This document shows, piece by piece, positions 56,501 through 63,276 of a DNA stretch of 64,000 bases (position 1 is the first letter of the stretch; each line of letters opens with the position of its first letter). The notes beneath the pieces are model-generated. The model searched no databases. It was given only the letters and a program-made list of their open reading frames with translations, and was not told where the DNA came from. The stretch comes from Elusimicrobiota bacterium (GTDB taxonomy: Bacteria > Elusimicrobiota > Elusimicrobia > F11). The position numbers and the translations under genes were made by a program. The stretch covers positions 62,001 to 126,000 of the forward strand of contig JAJVIP010000010.1 of assembly GCA_022072025.1 (NCBI GenBank), given 5' to 3'.

Positions 56501-56644
56501 GGTGACGGTGACGATGGAGAGGTCGATATTGGGAAAAAGATCCACACCCAGCCGGCCGTAAGAAAACAATCCGAGCACCGTGAGGGCGGCGACCATCATC
56601 GTCGCGAAAACAGGCCTCTTGATGCTGACGTCTGCGAGCATCAT
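53546..56644 (-). CDS. RND multidrug efflux permease (AcrB/MdtB-like)
   Basis: This 1032-residue protein is full length for hydrophobe/amphiphile RND pumps. Seen are the N-terminal start SIKRPVFATMMVAALTVLGL and the TM4 region with VVIDDAIVVLENIFRH, where the paired Asp of the proton relay lie. Large periplasmic loops hold PEGTSLKSTDEI and GGFKSTDFNYVL. The C-terminal half has GIVKKNAILQVDY, RGMPRDEAI and RLRPILMTT. It exports drugs or other amphiphiles through TolC using the proton gradient. It overlaps the adaptor gene by 4 nt. Confidence 0.95.
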   Translation of the reverse strand: MMLADVSIKRPVFATMMVAALTVLGLFSYGRLGVDLFPNIDLSIVTVTTTLRGASPEEIETSITKVVEEGVNTISGIDELRSTSYEGLSQVIVTFVLEKDADVGAQEVRDAVGRVLAEFPQGTDPPVIQKFDPGASPVMSVAVSGNQPLREITEIAKKKIKEPLETIRGVGKITMVGGREREVHVIVDPSKLASYHLSIKQVKESLEQQNIEVPGGRVDQDRKELGLRTMGRIERPEDFGKVVIANVNGVPIRVRDIGKVEDTEQEPRTLARLDGRSTVSLVVQKQSGTNTVEVIQKVTENLADLQKTLPPGIEARVVRDQSGFILSSVHTVQEHLVLGAILASLAVLLFMGNFRSTLIASVAIPTSLIATFILMDYAGFTLNNMTLLALALSVGVVIDDAIVVLENIFRHMEEDGTPAMRAASEATREIGMAVMATTLSLVIIFLPLAYMPGIVGRFLKSYGLTVAFAIMVSLFIAFTLTPMLCSRFLKIQHGPKNRLQKAVDRWNDVLKEHYGRMVQWSMAHRWIIVTSAAITILSTGVLIRFVGKDFLPPDDASEFQVTVKTPEGTSLKSTDEILQQIESEIQRLPGIKSLLTSIGEGEGAGVNDGLIYVRLKDLSERHEDQFEIMAQARKALSKYSGLRIGVSPISAISGGGFKSTDFNYVLAGPDLEKLQQYSSELVKGLKAVPGIVDVDTSLVFAKPEINVRINRDRAQDLGVKIEDIANSLRTMVGGEEDITKYKEGDDLYQVRLRVDKNYRNNAAVVAGLFVPSSKVGLVRLDNVATLIEQQGPSQIDRINRQRQVTISANLQGVPIGTAIEKTNQIVKSLKLPPEYTSGLQGKAKEFGRMIRGFLVAFILSFIFMYMVLASQFESFLHPITIMLSLPLSIPFALLSLLVMGQSLTIFSIMGIFMLFGIVKKNAILQVDYTNTLRERGMPRDEAILEANKTRLRPILMTTVVLVAAMIPVAIGKGPGSANRATMAVVIVGGQTLCLLITLLITPVAYAIFDDLTQWFNARFAKPAPDKKEASST

Positions 56645-57537
56645 CGGGCGTTTTCCTCCGCGCCGTTATCCAACAGTTCGACCGCGCTGCCGTCCTTAAG
56701 TCCAAAAAGGCCGAACGTCACCACTTGATCTCCTTTGGATAGCCCAGATTTCACTTCGATGAATTTGTCGGTTTTAAGACCGGTCTCAATGTCGCGCTTA
56801 TTGGCCTTGCCGTCACTCACGACAAATACGGAGGGGCTTGTCCCTTCCACCACCGTCTCCAACGGAACGGCAAGAATATCCTTCTTTGCCGACATCACGA
56901 TGGTTAGGTTGGCAAACATTCCCGAACGAAGCAGACGAGAAGGATCCTCAATCGATACCTCGACGAAAGCGCTCCGTGTCATCGCGTCGACGACAGGGCT
57001 AACCCGCGAAACGCGTCCTTTAAATATTTTGCCCGAAAACGCTTCCACTTGAATCCGAACCTCTTGGCCGGACCGAATCTTGGGCGCGTATCGCTCCGGG
57101 ACATCGGCCTGACCGATCATTTCCGATTGATCCGCAACCAGAGCGATCGGGGTATTGAGCAAGACGTCCGAGCCGGGATCAAGATAAACCCGTCCGACAA
57201 CCCCACTCAATGTTGAAGGCACGGGCGCCGGTTCAAATTTGACGCCAACTTCGTCCCGTTCAACCAACGCGACCGCCTGCCCTTTCTGAATGGCGTCTCC
57301 TTCCTTAACCAAATTCCTCAATAGTTTTCCGGGAACCCGCGCATACAATGTGGCCTCGGCTTTGGCTTTAAGAGATCCCACCACGACGAGATTGTCCTCC
57401 AAAGACCGCAATTCCACAGATGAGACACGGACGGGGAACGAATCCAATCTCTTTTGATCGCTCTCTTTCTTTTTGCAGCCTCCAAAGAGAATGGCCAGCA
57501 CTCCCAGTGAAATTAAAAATCCGTTTATTTTTTTCAT
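56641..57537 (-). CDS. RND periplasmic adaptor lipoprotein (MexA/AcrA-like)
   Basis: This 298-residue protein has a lipoprotein signal with lipobox LFGGC near residue 20. It shows the membrane-fusion pattern: LVVVGSLKAKAEATLYARVPG (split), GDAIQKGQAVALVERDE (lipoyl half), GRVYLDPGSDV, VRIQVEAFSGKIFKGRVSRV and GLSKGDQVVTFGL. It is short because the hairpin is small. It bridges the inner-membrane pump and TolC and is coupled by 4-nt overlaps to both. Confidence 0.9.
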   Translation of the reverse strand: MKKINGFLISLGVLAILFGGCKKKESDQKRLDSFPVRVSSVELRSLEDNLVVVGSLKAKAEATLYARVPGKLLRNLVKEGDAIQKGQAVALVERDEVGVKFEPAPVPSTLSGVVGRVYLDPGSDVLLNTPIALVADQSEMIGQADVPERYAPKIRSGQEVRIQVEAFSGKIFKGRVSRVSPVVDAMTRSAFVEVSIEDPSRLLRSGMFANLTIVMSAKKDILAVPLETVVEGTSPSVFVVSDGKANKRDIETGLKTDKFIEVKSGLSKGDQVVTFGLFGLKDGSAVELLDNGAEENAR

Positions 57538-58868
57538 TTTGTTCCATCCTCTTTGATCGGAGCTCCGACCGCTCTATCCAAACGCGCCAGGCTTAGCCAA
57601 TAATCGTGCAACGCCAGCACGTAAACAAGGCGGGTTCGGTTCACAGAAAAAGTGGTGTCGTTCAGTTCCAATTGGCTCGATTGACCGGCCCGATACCGAA
57701 CCTCGGTAACCTCCAGCGCCCGTTTGGATTGCTGGATGGCCGCTTCTTGAGCAGCCGCCCTATCCTCCGCCTCATGGAGAGCCAGCCAATTCTGCTTGAC
57801 CTCGGTTCGCACGGATCTCTTTATTTTTTCTTCTTGTTGAACGGCTTTTTCATGTCCGATTTTGGCTTGCTGGTATTTCTGCCAATTCTCGCCGCCGGTA
57901 AAAATTGGATATTTCAATCGCAACCCGCCACTGGACGTGGTCGCTTGTTCATTACCATCAATAGTGAAATCGTTAGACTGAGCCAACCATCGGGAATTTG
58001 CAAAGAGCGTTAACTCCGGGAACATGTCGCCTCTGATGACATTTGAGAAACTCAGCGCCGCTTCCGTTCGCTTTCGAGCTGACAAGATCTCCGGCCGAGA
58101 CTCAAACGCTTGTTGCACCATTTTCTCGTAGGTCAACACAGGCACGTTTTTCATATCAAGCGACCCAACAAGGGAGACAGGTTTGTCCACGTCCAGATAA
58201 AGTAAATCGAGGAAATTGACCAGGGAGATCTCGTAGAAGTTTTTCGCTTGGATGAGCGCAGTCTTGGCGTTTGCCACTTCCACGTTCTGCCGCATGACGA
58301 TCAAGTCGCTGTCCAATCCTTGCTTATACCGCTGGTTGACTGTTTCCAAATGCTCCTGGGTGGACCGCAGATTGTCTTGTTGGATCGCAACTGTCTCACT
58401 CGCAAGGAGAACAGAGTAAAAAAGCTTTTTAACCGCGAGTTCCACTTCTTCCTTGGTCGCTCTTAGATCCATTTTTCCCGCTTCAAGACTGGCTTTCGTT
58501 GAGCGACGTCCCGCTATAAACCGTCCTCCAGAAAAAACAATTTGCTCAAGTTCGGCTGATGCCTCAAAAGCCTTCCATTGCCCCACCTCAACCTTGTTTC
58601 CAGAGAAAAATGCAACCGGACGATTGAAATTGTTCGTGTAACTTCCTGACAGCGTAATATCCGGAATTCCGGTGCCGAGAATTTCCTTGTAGCGGCTTTG
58701 CAAAGCCCGAACGCTGAGTTCCGCCAGTTCGATATCAAGATTATTCTCGTAAGCGATACGAACGGCATCCTCTAGCGTCAATTGCGTGGGAGGCTCAGTT
58801 TCGGCGCGAACAAAACCAGTCAAAACCGAAATGAAAATGGCCATCATGAAAAATCCACGCCTACGCAT
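57534..58868 (-). CDS. TolC-family outer-membrane channel protein
   Basis: This 444-residue protein has a signal peptide (FFMMAIFISVLTGFVRA). Two repeated long-helix halves follow the TolC fold: LTLEDAVRIAYENNLDIELAEL (split), RYKQGLDSDLIVMRQNVEVANA (split) and, in the second half, ALEVTEVRYRAGQSSQLELN followed by YVLALHDYWLSLARLDRAVG. It forms the exit duct of the pump. It overlaps the TetR gene by 8 nt and the adaptor by 4 nt. Confidence 0.9.
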   Translation of the reverse strand: MRRRGFFMMAIFISVLTGFVRAETEPPTQLTLEDAVRIAYENNLDIELAELSVRALQSRYKEILGTGIPDITLSGSYTNNFNRPVAFFSGNKVEVGQWKAFEASAELEQIVFSGGRFIAGRRSTKASLEAGKMDLRATKEEVELAVKKLFYSVLLASETVAIQQDNLRSTQEHLETVNQRYKQGLDSDLIVMRQNVEVANAKTALIQAKNFYEISLVNFLDLLYLDVDKPVSLVGSLDMKNVPVLTYEKMVQQAFESRPEILSARKRTEAALSFSNVIRGDMFPELTLFANSRWLAQSNDFTIDGNEQATTSSGGLRLKYPIFTGGENWQKYQQAKIGHEKAVQQEEKIKRSVRTEVKQNWLALHEAEDRAAAQEAAIQQSKRALEVTEVRYRAGQSSQLELNDTTFSVNRTRLVYVLALHDYWLSLARLDRAVGAPIKEDGTK

Positions 58869-59463
58869 TCGACCCGCCTTTTTTTCCGACGCCGTTCAAA
58901 AAAAAGTTCATTAATTCGTCCACATAACCCGGGATCGGTTTCCGCGATTTTTCATGAATCTCATAGATGGCGAACATGCGAACCAGGGACACGAGATAAA
59001 GAGCCCCTTGCCGAGAATCGTGTCGGCGTAGACTTCCTTCCTTCATGCAGACTTCGAGATGGGAGCACAACAATTTTATGTGCTGGCCAAACCGGTCTTT
59101 CAAATCCCGGCCCGCCGCCGCCCCACAGAAATTCAATTTTGTAGCCGAGAGTTGAGCGATGAAATCTTTGTTTTCGACAAAATGAATGAGTTCCTGCTCA
59201 ATGATGGCGCGCAACTGATCAAGCGCGGATCCACTCGGTTTAATGACAGCCAGGCAAGCTTCAAGTCGATCCACAATGTCATTCAGGACGGCTGCCATTA
59301 ACTGTTCCTTATCTCGAAAATAAAGATACAGCGTGCCTTTGGCGATATTGGCGCGTTTGGCTACGTCATCCAACTTTACGTCGTGGTAGTTTTTCTCACC
59401 CAACACATGGCGGGTGGCATCGAGGATTTTTTGTTTCCTGCCCGCAGGTTTTATTCGGCTCAT
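58861..59463 (-). CDS. TetR-family repressor of the efflux operon
   Basis: This 200-residue protein has an N-terminal HTH: KQKILDATRHVLGEKNYHDV (split), VAKRANIAKGTLYLYFRDKE. The ligand-binding C-terminal part is helical. It is the first gene of the TetR-TolC-adaptor-RND operon, and a perfect palindrome upstream (59485-59502) is its likely operator. Binding of pump substrates would relieve repression. Confidence 0.9.
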   Translation of the reverse strand: MSRIKPAGRKQKILDATRHVLGEKNYHDVKLDDVAKRANIAKGTLYLYFRDKEQLMAAVLNDIVDRLEACLAVIKPSGSALDQLRAIIEQELIHFVENKDFIAQLSATKLNFCGAAAGRDLKDRFGQHIKLLCSHLEVCMKEGSLRRHDSRQGALYLVSLVRMFAIYEIHEKSRKPIPGYVDELMNFFLNGVGKKGGSNA

Positions 59464-59484
59464 AGCGCTCCGTTTAATATTAAC

Positions 59485-59502
59485 TGACTGAACTTTCAGT
59501 CA
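59485..59502. promoter_or_regulatory. TetR operator palindrome
   Basis: TGACTGAA and TTCAGTCA form a perfect 8-bp inverted repeat around CT, 22 nt upstream of the TetR start. This is the typical spacing and sequence for a TetR-type operator. No other function is apparent in the 200-bp gap up to the small ORF at 59666. Confidence 0.7.
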
Positions 59503-59665
59503 TTCTAATGCCGATTCGAATGAAAGTCAACGGTTTGTAAATAAAACCGGGCTTGCCTGCTTAAGTTTTCGACTGCAGGAATGACTGGATTGTTCCGCGA
59601 AGTCCCTCCACGGTCCCAGTCCTGATGGGCGACACAACGCCGAATCACAGGAGGTGGGCAACAAT

Positions 59666-59812
59666 ATGGACAGGTACGGATCGATTCGCCGCGAATTCCG
59701 CAAGTGGTGGGCAAGGAACTATTACGAATTGCTGGACAGTGTGGTGATGTTCTATTTCGGGATGGTTTTATTGCTGGTTGGCATGGCCATTTTCGAATCA
59801 CTCAAGGGATAA
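59666..59812 (+). CDS. Overlooked 48-residue membrane protein
   Basis: A short frame from ATG 59666 to TAA 59812 has a good AGGAGGTG Shine-Dalgarno nine bases upstream. The product starts with a basic/aromatic MDRYGSIRREFRKWWAR, followed by YYELLDSVVMF and a hydrophobic helix with GMVLLLVGMAIF. The pattern (positive-inside N-terminus, one TM helix) is that of a real small membrane protein. Its 3' end overlaps the cyclase 3' end by 61 nt on the opposite strand. No family is recognised. Confidence 0.6.
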   Translation: MDRYGSIRREFRKWWARNYYELLDSVVMFYFGMVLLLVGMAIFESLKG

Positions 59813-60450
59813 ACCTTCCACAACGTCCGGATATCCTCCGGATCCACGCCTCGTGGACATCGGCCGCGAATGTGGGCCGACTTGAAAGCGAAAACCGCGC
59901 TTCCCCGTAGTGCCCCATTCAGAATCTTCTTTACGCTTTCGTGACACAGAATCGCTGATTCGCGGTCAATCTCCAAAAGGCGCGCCGCCAAATTTATCGC
60001 ATATCCCAAATAGTCGGTTTGCGCTGTCCCTTGCCCCGGCCGGCTGGCAACCATTTTCCAAACGTGCCCGGCGGCGATCCGGATTCGAAATGATCCAGGA
60101 GCGGGGAACGTGTTCCTCGTAATATTCTGAATCGCCGATTCGAGATCTACCGCATGACTTAAAAATTCCAGTGTCCTCGCTTTGGCGTTTCCCTTATCGA
60201 GTTCGGTTATGCACATGAATCCATCACCCATCAACTTCACAAAGTATCCATTTCCATTCCGAAACCGAATGAACTCCTTGTAAAGATGAACCATGAAATC
60301 TTTGAACTCTTCTGGCGAATTACTCCCTCGGCGCGTCCATGCGCCAAAACCGGTGACATCGCCAAACGCAACCAAAACTTTGACACGCCCCGCCTTTATT
60401 TGTGGCCCTCTCTGTAGAAATTCCAGATCGAGCGGTTTTCGTACTCCCAT
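59752..60450 (-). CDS. Class III adenylate/guanylate cyclase-like protein
   Basis: From ATG at 60450 (MGVRKPLDLEFLQRG) the protein is ~232 residues, essentially one catalytic domain. Motifs are VLVAFGDVTGFGAW (first metal Asp), YFVKLMGDGFMCI (second Asp) and DYLGYAINLAARL (transition-state Asn/Arg region). It would make a cyclic nucleotide; both metal ligands are present. It lacks a sensor domain. AGGAGG lies six bases before the ATG. Upstream in-frame codons to 60537 run through a terminator hairpin and are excluded. Confidence 0.75.
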   Translation of the reverse strand: MGVRKPLDLEFLQRGPQIKAGRVKVLVAFGDVTGFGAWTRRGSNSPEEFKDFMVHLYKEFIRFRNGNGYFVKLMGDGFMCITELDKGNAKARTLEFLSHAVDLESAIQNITRNTFPAPGSFRIRIAAGHVWKMVASRPGQGTAQTDYLGYAINLAARLLEIDRESAILCHESVKKILNGALRGSAVFAFKSAHIRGRCPRGVDPEDIRTLWKVYPLSDSKMAMPTSNKTIPK

Positions 60451-60468
60451 TCGCTTCCTCCTGAAAAC

Positions 60469-60508
60469 AAAAAAGGCGTCACCGCTCCCGAACGGGAACA
60501 GCAACGCC
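60469..60508 (-). terminator. Leader terminator/attenuator upstream of the cyclase gene
   Basis: On the minus strand 60508-60475 folds with outer stem GGCGT/ACGCC and inner stems GCT/AGC and CCCG/CGGG, then six T residues (60474-60469). It is placed between the probable promoter and the cyclase Shine-Dalgarno, with no gene upstream on this strand. That makes it a likely attenuator or riboswitch expression platform. Confidence 0.65.
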
Positions 60509-60556
60509 TTGGTTCGCCCAACAGCTTTGACATTCATTCTATCTGATTGGTGGATT

Positions 60557-60584
60557 TTTATCGTCGATGATTTCCGTTTGTAAA
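60557..60584 (-). promoter_or_regulatory. Probable promoter of the cyclase leader
   Basis: On the minus strand TTTACA (60584-60579) and GATAAA (60562-60557) are separated by 16 bp, a fair sigma-70-type match. Transcription would start near 60550, ~40 nt before the terminator hairpin. Confidence 0.35.
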
Positions 60585-60884
60585 TTATTCATCAAGCCAA
60601 TGTAAAGCCAACGTAAAGTCGAATTTTCTGAGCTCAATCAATCGACTTGGCTTCCCTTTTTGAAGAAGGTAGTCCTTTCAACCGCCTCGATTCCGACGGT
60701 AATTCGTCGAATCGCCGAATCTGTAACCGCTTTGATTTTTATAGGCGAATTTGAAGCCGAAAGGCCTTGATTGATTCGCGAACTCGCTGTACTTCGGTCC
60801 GGACAGAGCGGCAAAAATAGCCCAAACGGGGCAACGGGTTGCACGAACGTCGCAACGTGGGAGAGATAAGGAGGCGATAGGGGT

Positions 60885-61124
60885 ATGCAGAACACCATCA
60901 AATTCGAAATGGACGACTGGGTAGAAATAGTCGAAGCACTCGGGTCGAAGATCCGCCAGATCGAGTCCGGCCAGCTTGGGCCGGAAAATCAGCCCGGGCA
61001 AGATAAGAAATGGATCGCGCATCTTCTACGCATCATTCGAAAAATCGAAGGGAGGATTGTCGAGGAACCGACTTCGCCGTTTTCAAGAAACACGTCACAA
61101 CAAAAAAGGAGATCGATAACATGA
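60885..61124 (+). CDS. Small helical protein, first gene of the recombinase operon
   Basis: This 79-residue protein begins with IKFEMDDWVEIVEALGSKIR and has a second helix 'KWIAHLLRIIRKIEGRIVEE'. It ends in a Ser/Arg-rich tail. Its stop overlaps the start of the next gene by ATGA, so the genes are coupled. No family is recognised. Confidence 0.5.
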   Translation: MQNTIKFEMDDWVEIVEALGSKIRQIESGQLGPENQPGQDKKWIAHLLRIIRKIEGRIVEEPTSPFSRNTSQQKRRSIT

Positions 61125-61591
61125 ATGCCATCGACGCAAAAGTAGGTCAGAAGTACCTGTCAAAAAAGGGAACACCCGTCACGATGATTGCTCACAAGGG
61201 CGACAAGGTGACGCTGAAAATCAGCGGATCGGATAACGAAATCGACGTCGTCAAAAATTACGAGCTGAAGCCGTATCGCGACGCCGAGGTCAATAAGGAG
61301 GCGAAGTTTCTTATACGCGCCAACGGCGGCCGCGGCAAAGGCGGTCGAAAGCCGAGCAAAGAATCGCTCTCGACCACCATTGACCCGATGCTCTTAGCGG
61401 GCGGAAAGACCGTGAAGGATATTGCGGAACTCGCGATCAAAAACGCGCCTGATCTCGCCAAAGGCAAAGACGTGGAGGCCAATGTCCGGGCGCGAATGGT
61501 TTCTTTTTCTCGCAAGGGATGGAAAATTGAAAAGGACGACAAAAAACACATTCGCGTCATCAAACCAAAGGAGGTTGCCCATGCGAATTAA
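61121..61591 (+). CDS. Unknown protein with HTH-like C-terminal half
   Basis: From ATG at 61121 (MNAIDAKVGQKYLSKKG) the protein is 156 residues. The first ~60 residues look like a small beta-barrel (TPVTMIAHKGDKVTLKISG). A Gly/Lys/Arg-rich linker leads to a helical segment with winged-helix character: TVKDIAELAIKNAPDL, then ANVRARMVSFSRKGWKIEKD. This suggests DNA binding. It overlaps the preceding gene by 4 nt and the following one by 11 nt. Confidence 0.55.
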   Translation: MNAIDAKVGQKYLSKKGTPVTMIAHKGDKVTLKISGSDNEIDVVKNYELKPYRDAEVNKEAKFLIRANGGRGKGGRKPSKESLSTTIDPMLLAGGKTVKDIAELAIKNAPDLAKGKDVEANVRARMVSFSRKGWKIEKDDKKHIRVIKPKEVAHAN

Positions 61592-61892
61592 TCAAGGCGA
61601 CAAGTTTTGGGTGATGGTGGACGCCAAACCCACCAGCGAATTGGCCGATATCTTGTTTGAGACGACCATCGACGGACTCGAACGCCAATTCAAAGGCGGG
61701 CTGACCTCCGACGACAACGTCACGATCTTCACCGATAACAAAGAGGCGTCGATTGAGGCCCACCGTCGAATGACTGCGGTCAACGTCGCCGAGGCGATCA
61801 AGAACATGGCCTCGGCCGACAGCATGAAAAAAGCCAAAACCGTCGAATTCAAATCCGCCACCGGCGCGGTGGTGTTCTCGGTCAACCTATGA
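61581..61892 (+). CDS. Unknown small protein coupled to the recombinase
   Basis: This 103-residue protein has AAAGGAGG upstream of its ATG. The pattern is alpha/beta: DKFWVMVDAKPTSELADILF, then NVTIFTDNKEASIEAHRRM, and a last strand TGAVVFSVNL. It overlaps the recombinase gene by 4 nt (ATGA). It may bind the recombinase or its DNA, by context only. Confidence 0.5.
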   Translation: MRINQGDKFWVMVDAKPTSELADILFETTIDGLERQFKGGLTSDDNVTIFTDNKEASIEAHRRMTAVNVAEAIKNMASADSMKKAKTVEFKSATGAVVFSVNL

Positions 61893-62776
61893 CGGCAGGC
61901 GCCGGCCTTTTGGCGAGGTTCCTCGCCCACTTGCGCGTGGAGCGCGGGCTTTCACTCGCCACCCAAACGGCCTACCGCCGCCAGATTGAAGGCTACCTCC
62001 GTGACGTCGCCAAACAAGGCGCCTCCCTCGCCGAGTCCACGAAAGAAACCATCGTGGCGTATATTGGATCGCGTCAACGCGCTGGCCTTAAACCGAGTTC
62101 GGTTTTTCACCTCGCGCTGGCTATCCGCCAATTCCACCGGTTCCTGTTCGCGGAAAAATATCTCGGAATCGATCCTAGCGCGGGAATGAAACTTCCTAAA
62201 TTTGAACACACTGTTCCTGAGCCTTTGTCTGTAGTCCAAATCGGTGTGCTTCTAACTCCATCGGTTTCTCGTAAATTTGCAGTCGTGAAAACGCAGACCA
62301 TGATCACCGCCGCATACAGTTTGGGGTTGCGGGTTTCGGAGTTGGTGAATCTCAATGCTGGCGATGTTAATTTCGAAGAAGGGTATGTCCGTGTGCGTCG
62401 AGGCAAGGGCGGTCAGGATCGAATTATCCCATTCGGGCAAACCCTAAAAAATGCGCTCAAGTGTTACATTGAAATGAGGAGCGAACAATCAAATCTAACG
62501 TTGCCTCACCTTTTCTTGAGCACAAGAGGAAGGCCGATCAGCCGAGGAACGTTCTGGTGGCTACTGAAGCGGTGGGCGAATCGAGCCGGGATTAAGGGAC
62601 GCGTCTCACCGCATCAGCTTCGGCATTCATTCGCGACTCATCTATTAGCTGGCGGGGCAAACATCAGAGGCATTCAAGCAGCCCTAGGACATAAGGATAT
62701 CCGTCAAACTCAGAGATATTCCCATGTTGATATATCTTTCCTACGAAAAACCCTGACTCATCTTCCAATGTCTTGA
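61889..62776 (+). CDS. XerC/D-like tyrosine recombinase
   Basis: This 295-residue protein matches XerC/D in size and motifs: N-terminal core-binding domain (LRVERGLSLATQTAYRRQI), Arg148 (GLRVSEL), Lys173 in GKGGQDR, H242-x2-R245 (HQLRHSF), His268 (LGHKDI) and Tyr277 (RYSHV). It could resolve dimers or mobilise the small operon it terminates. Chromosomal xerC/D are not usually found behind three short unknown genes. It overlaps the previous gene by 4 nt. Confidence 0.85.
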   Translation: MTAGAGLLARFLAHLRVERGLSLATQTAYRRQIEGYLRDVAKQGASLAESTKETIVAYIGSRQRAGLKPSSVFHLALAIRQFHRFLFAEKYLGIDPSAGMKLPKFEHTVPEPLSVVQIGVLLTPSVSRKFAVVKTQTMITAAYSLGLRVSELVNLNAGDVNFEEGYVRVRRGKGGQDRIIPFGQTLKNALKCYIEMRSEQSNLTLPHLFLSTRGRPISRGTFWWLLKRWANRAGIKGRVSPHQLRHSFATHLLAGGANIRGIQAALGHKDIRQTQRYSHVDISFLRKTLTHLPMS

Positions 62777-62841
62777 GCAACGAACCGCACGGCCCGCCAT
62801 TCGTAAAGAATTGAGAGCTGTTCTAGAGGGAGGTGATCATA

Positions 62842-63201
62842 ATGGCCCACGAAACAATGACTCAAATGAGCAACGAAGTGCGGCAATGTATCCAAAATTG
62901 TCTCGACTGTTTTCGGATCTGTGAAGAAACAGCGGCTCACTGCTTGGCGATAGGTGGAAAGCACGCTGAGGCGTCTCATATTCAAGTGCTCCAAGACTGT
63001 GCGGACATCTGCAAAACAAGCGCTGGCTTCATGGCCCGTAATTCAGATCGGCATGGTCAAACTTGCGGCGTATGCGCCAAAGTCTGTCAAGAATGTGCCG
63101 AAAGCTGGGAACAAATGGCCGGGGGCGACAGCCTGATGAAGCAATGCGCAGATGCTTGCCGACGTTGTGCGCAATCTTGTCAGTCGATGGCTCGCATGTG
63201 A
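62842..63201 (+). CDS. Four-helix-bundle copper-storage protein (Csp-like, DUF326)
   Basis: This 119-residue protein starts at ATG 62842 with GGGAGGTG upstream. It has about 15 cysteines spaced along four helices: RQCIQNCLDCFRICEE, CADICKTS, CGVCAKVCQECAES and CADACRRCAQSC. The same pattern defines Csp proteins, which store Cu(I) inside the bundle. No signal peptide is present, so it is cytosolic. It is convergent with a copper P-type ATPase gene, in keeping with a copper-handling locus. Confidence 0.85.
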   Translation: MAHETMTQMSNEVRQCIQNCLDCFRICEETAAHCLAIGGKHAEASHIQVLQDCADICKTSAGFMARNSDRHGQTCGVCAKVCQECAESWEQMAGGDSLMKQCADACRRCAQSCQSMARM

Positions 63202-63219
63202 TGAGAATCAAGTAGTCAT

Positions 63220-63276
63220 CCCCTGACCGTCCCAATCCGAGGTCGGAAGAGCGGCCAGGGGAATGGCATTTTTTTT
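63220..63276 (+). terminator. Intrinsic terminator after the copper-storage gene
   Basis: CCCCTG (63220-63225) pairs with CAGGGG (63256-63261), with further pairing inward (CCG/CGG). After AATGGCA there are eight T residues (63269-63276). It ends the rightward transcript and overlaps the stop codon of the convergent ATPase gene. Confidence 0.65.

Larger units (their letters stand above)
60451..60884. promoter_or_regulatory. Divergent intergenic region with cyclase leader
   Basis: This 434-bp region separates the leftward cyclase gene from the rightward small-gene operon. The cyclase side holds a probable promoter and a leader terminator (listed separately). The right half has no gene; it contains short palindromic fragments such as ATTCGTCGAAT near 60701-60711 and a good AGGAGG before the ATG at 60885. 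No promoter for the rightward operon is clear. Confidence 0.45.

Noticed and set aside
59752-60537. Cyclase start at the upstream ATG 60537.
   Set aside because: It would translate the terminator hairpin as protein and lacks a Shine-Dalgarno; ATG 60450 has AGGAGG at the right distance.
60469-60600. Known GEMM (c-di-GMP) or fluoride riboswitch in the cyclase leader.
   Set aside because: The leader is too short and lacks the conserved GCAAA...GACGCAAAG or crcB core motifs; only an unclassified attenuator can be supported.
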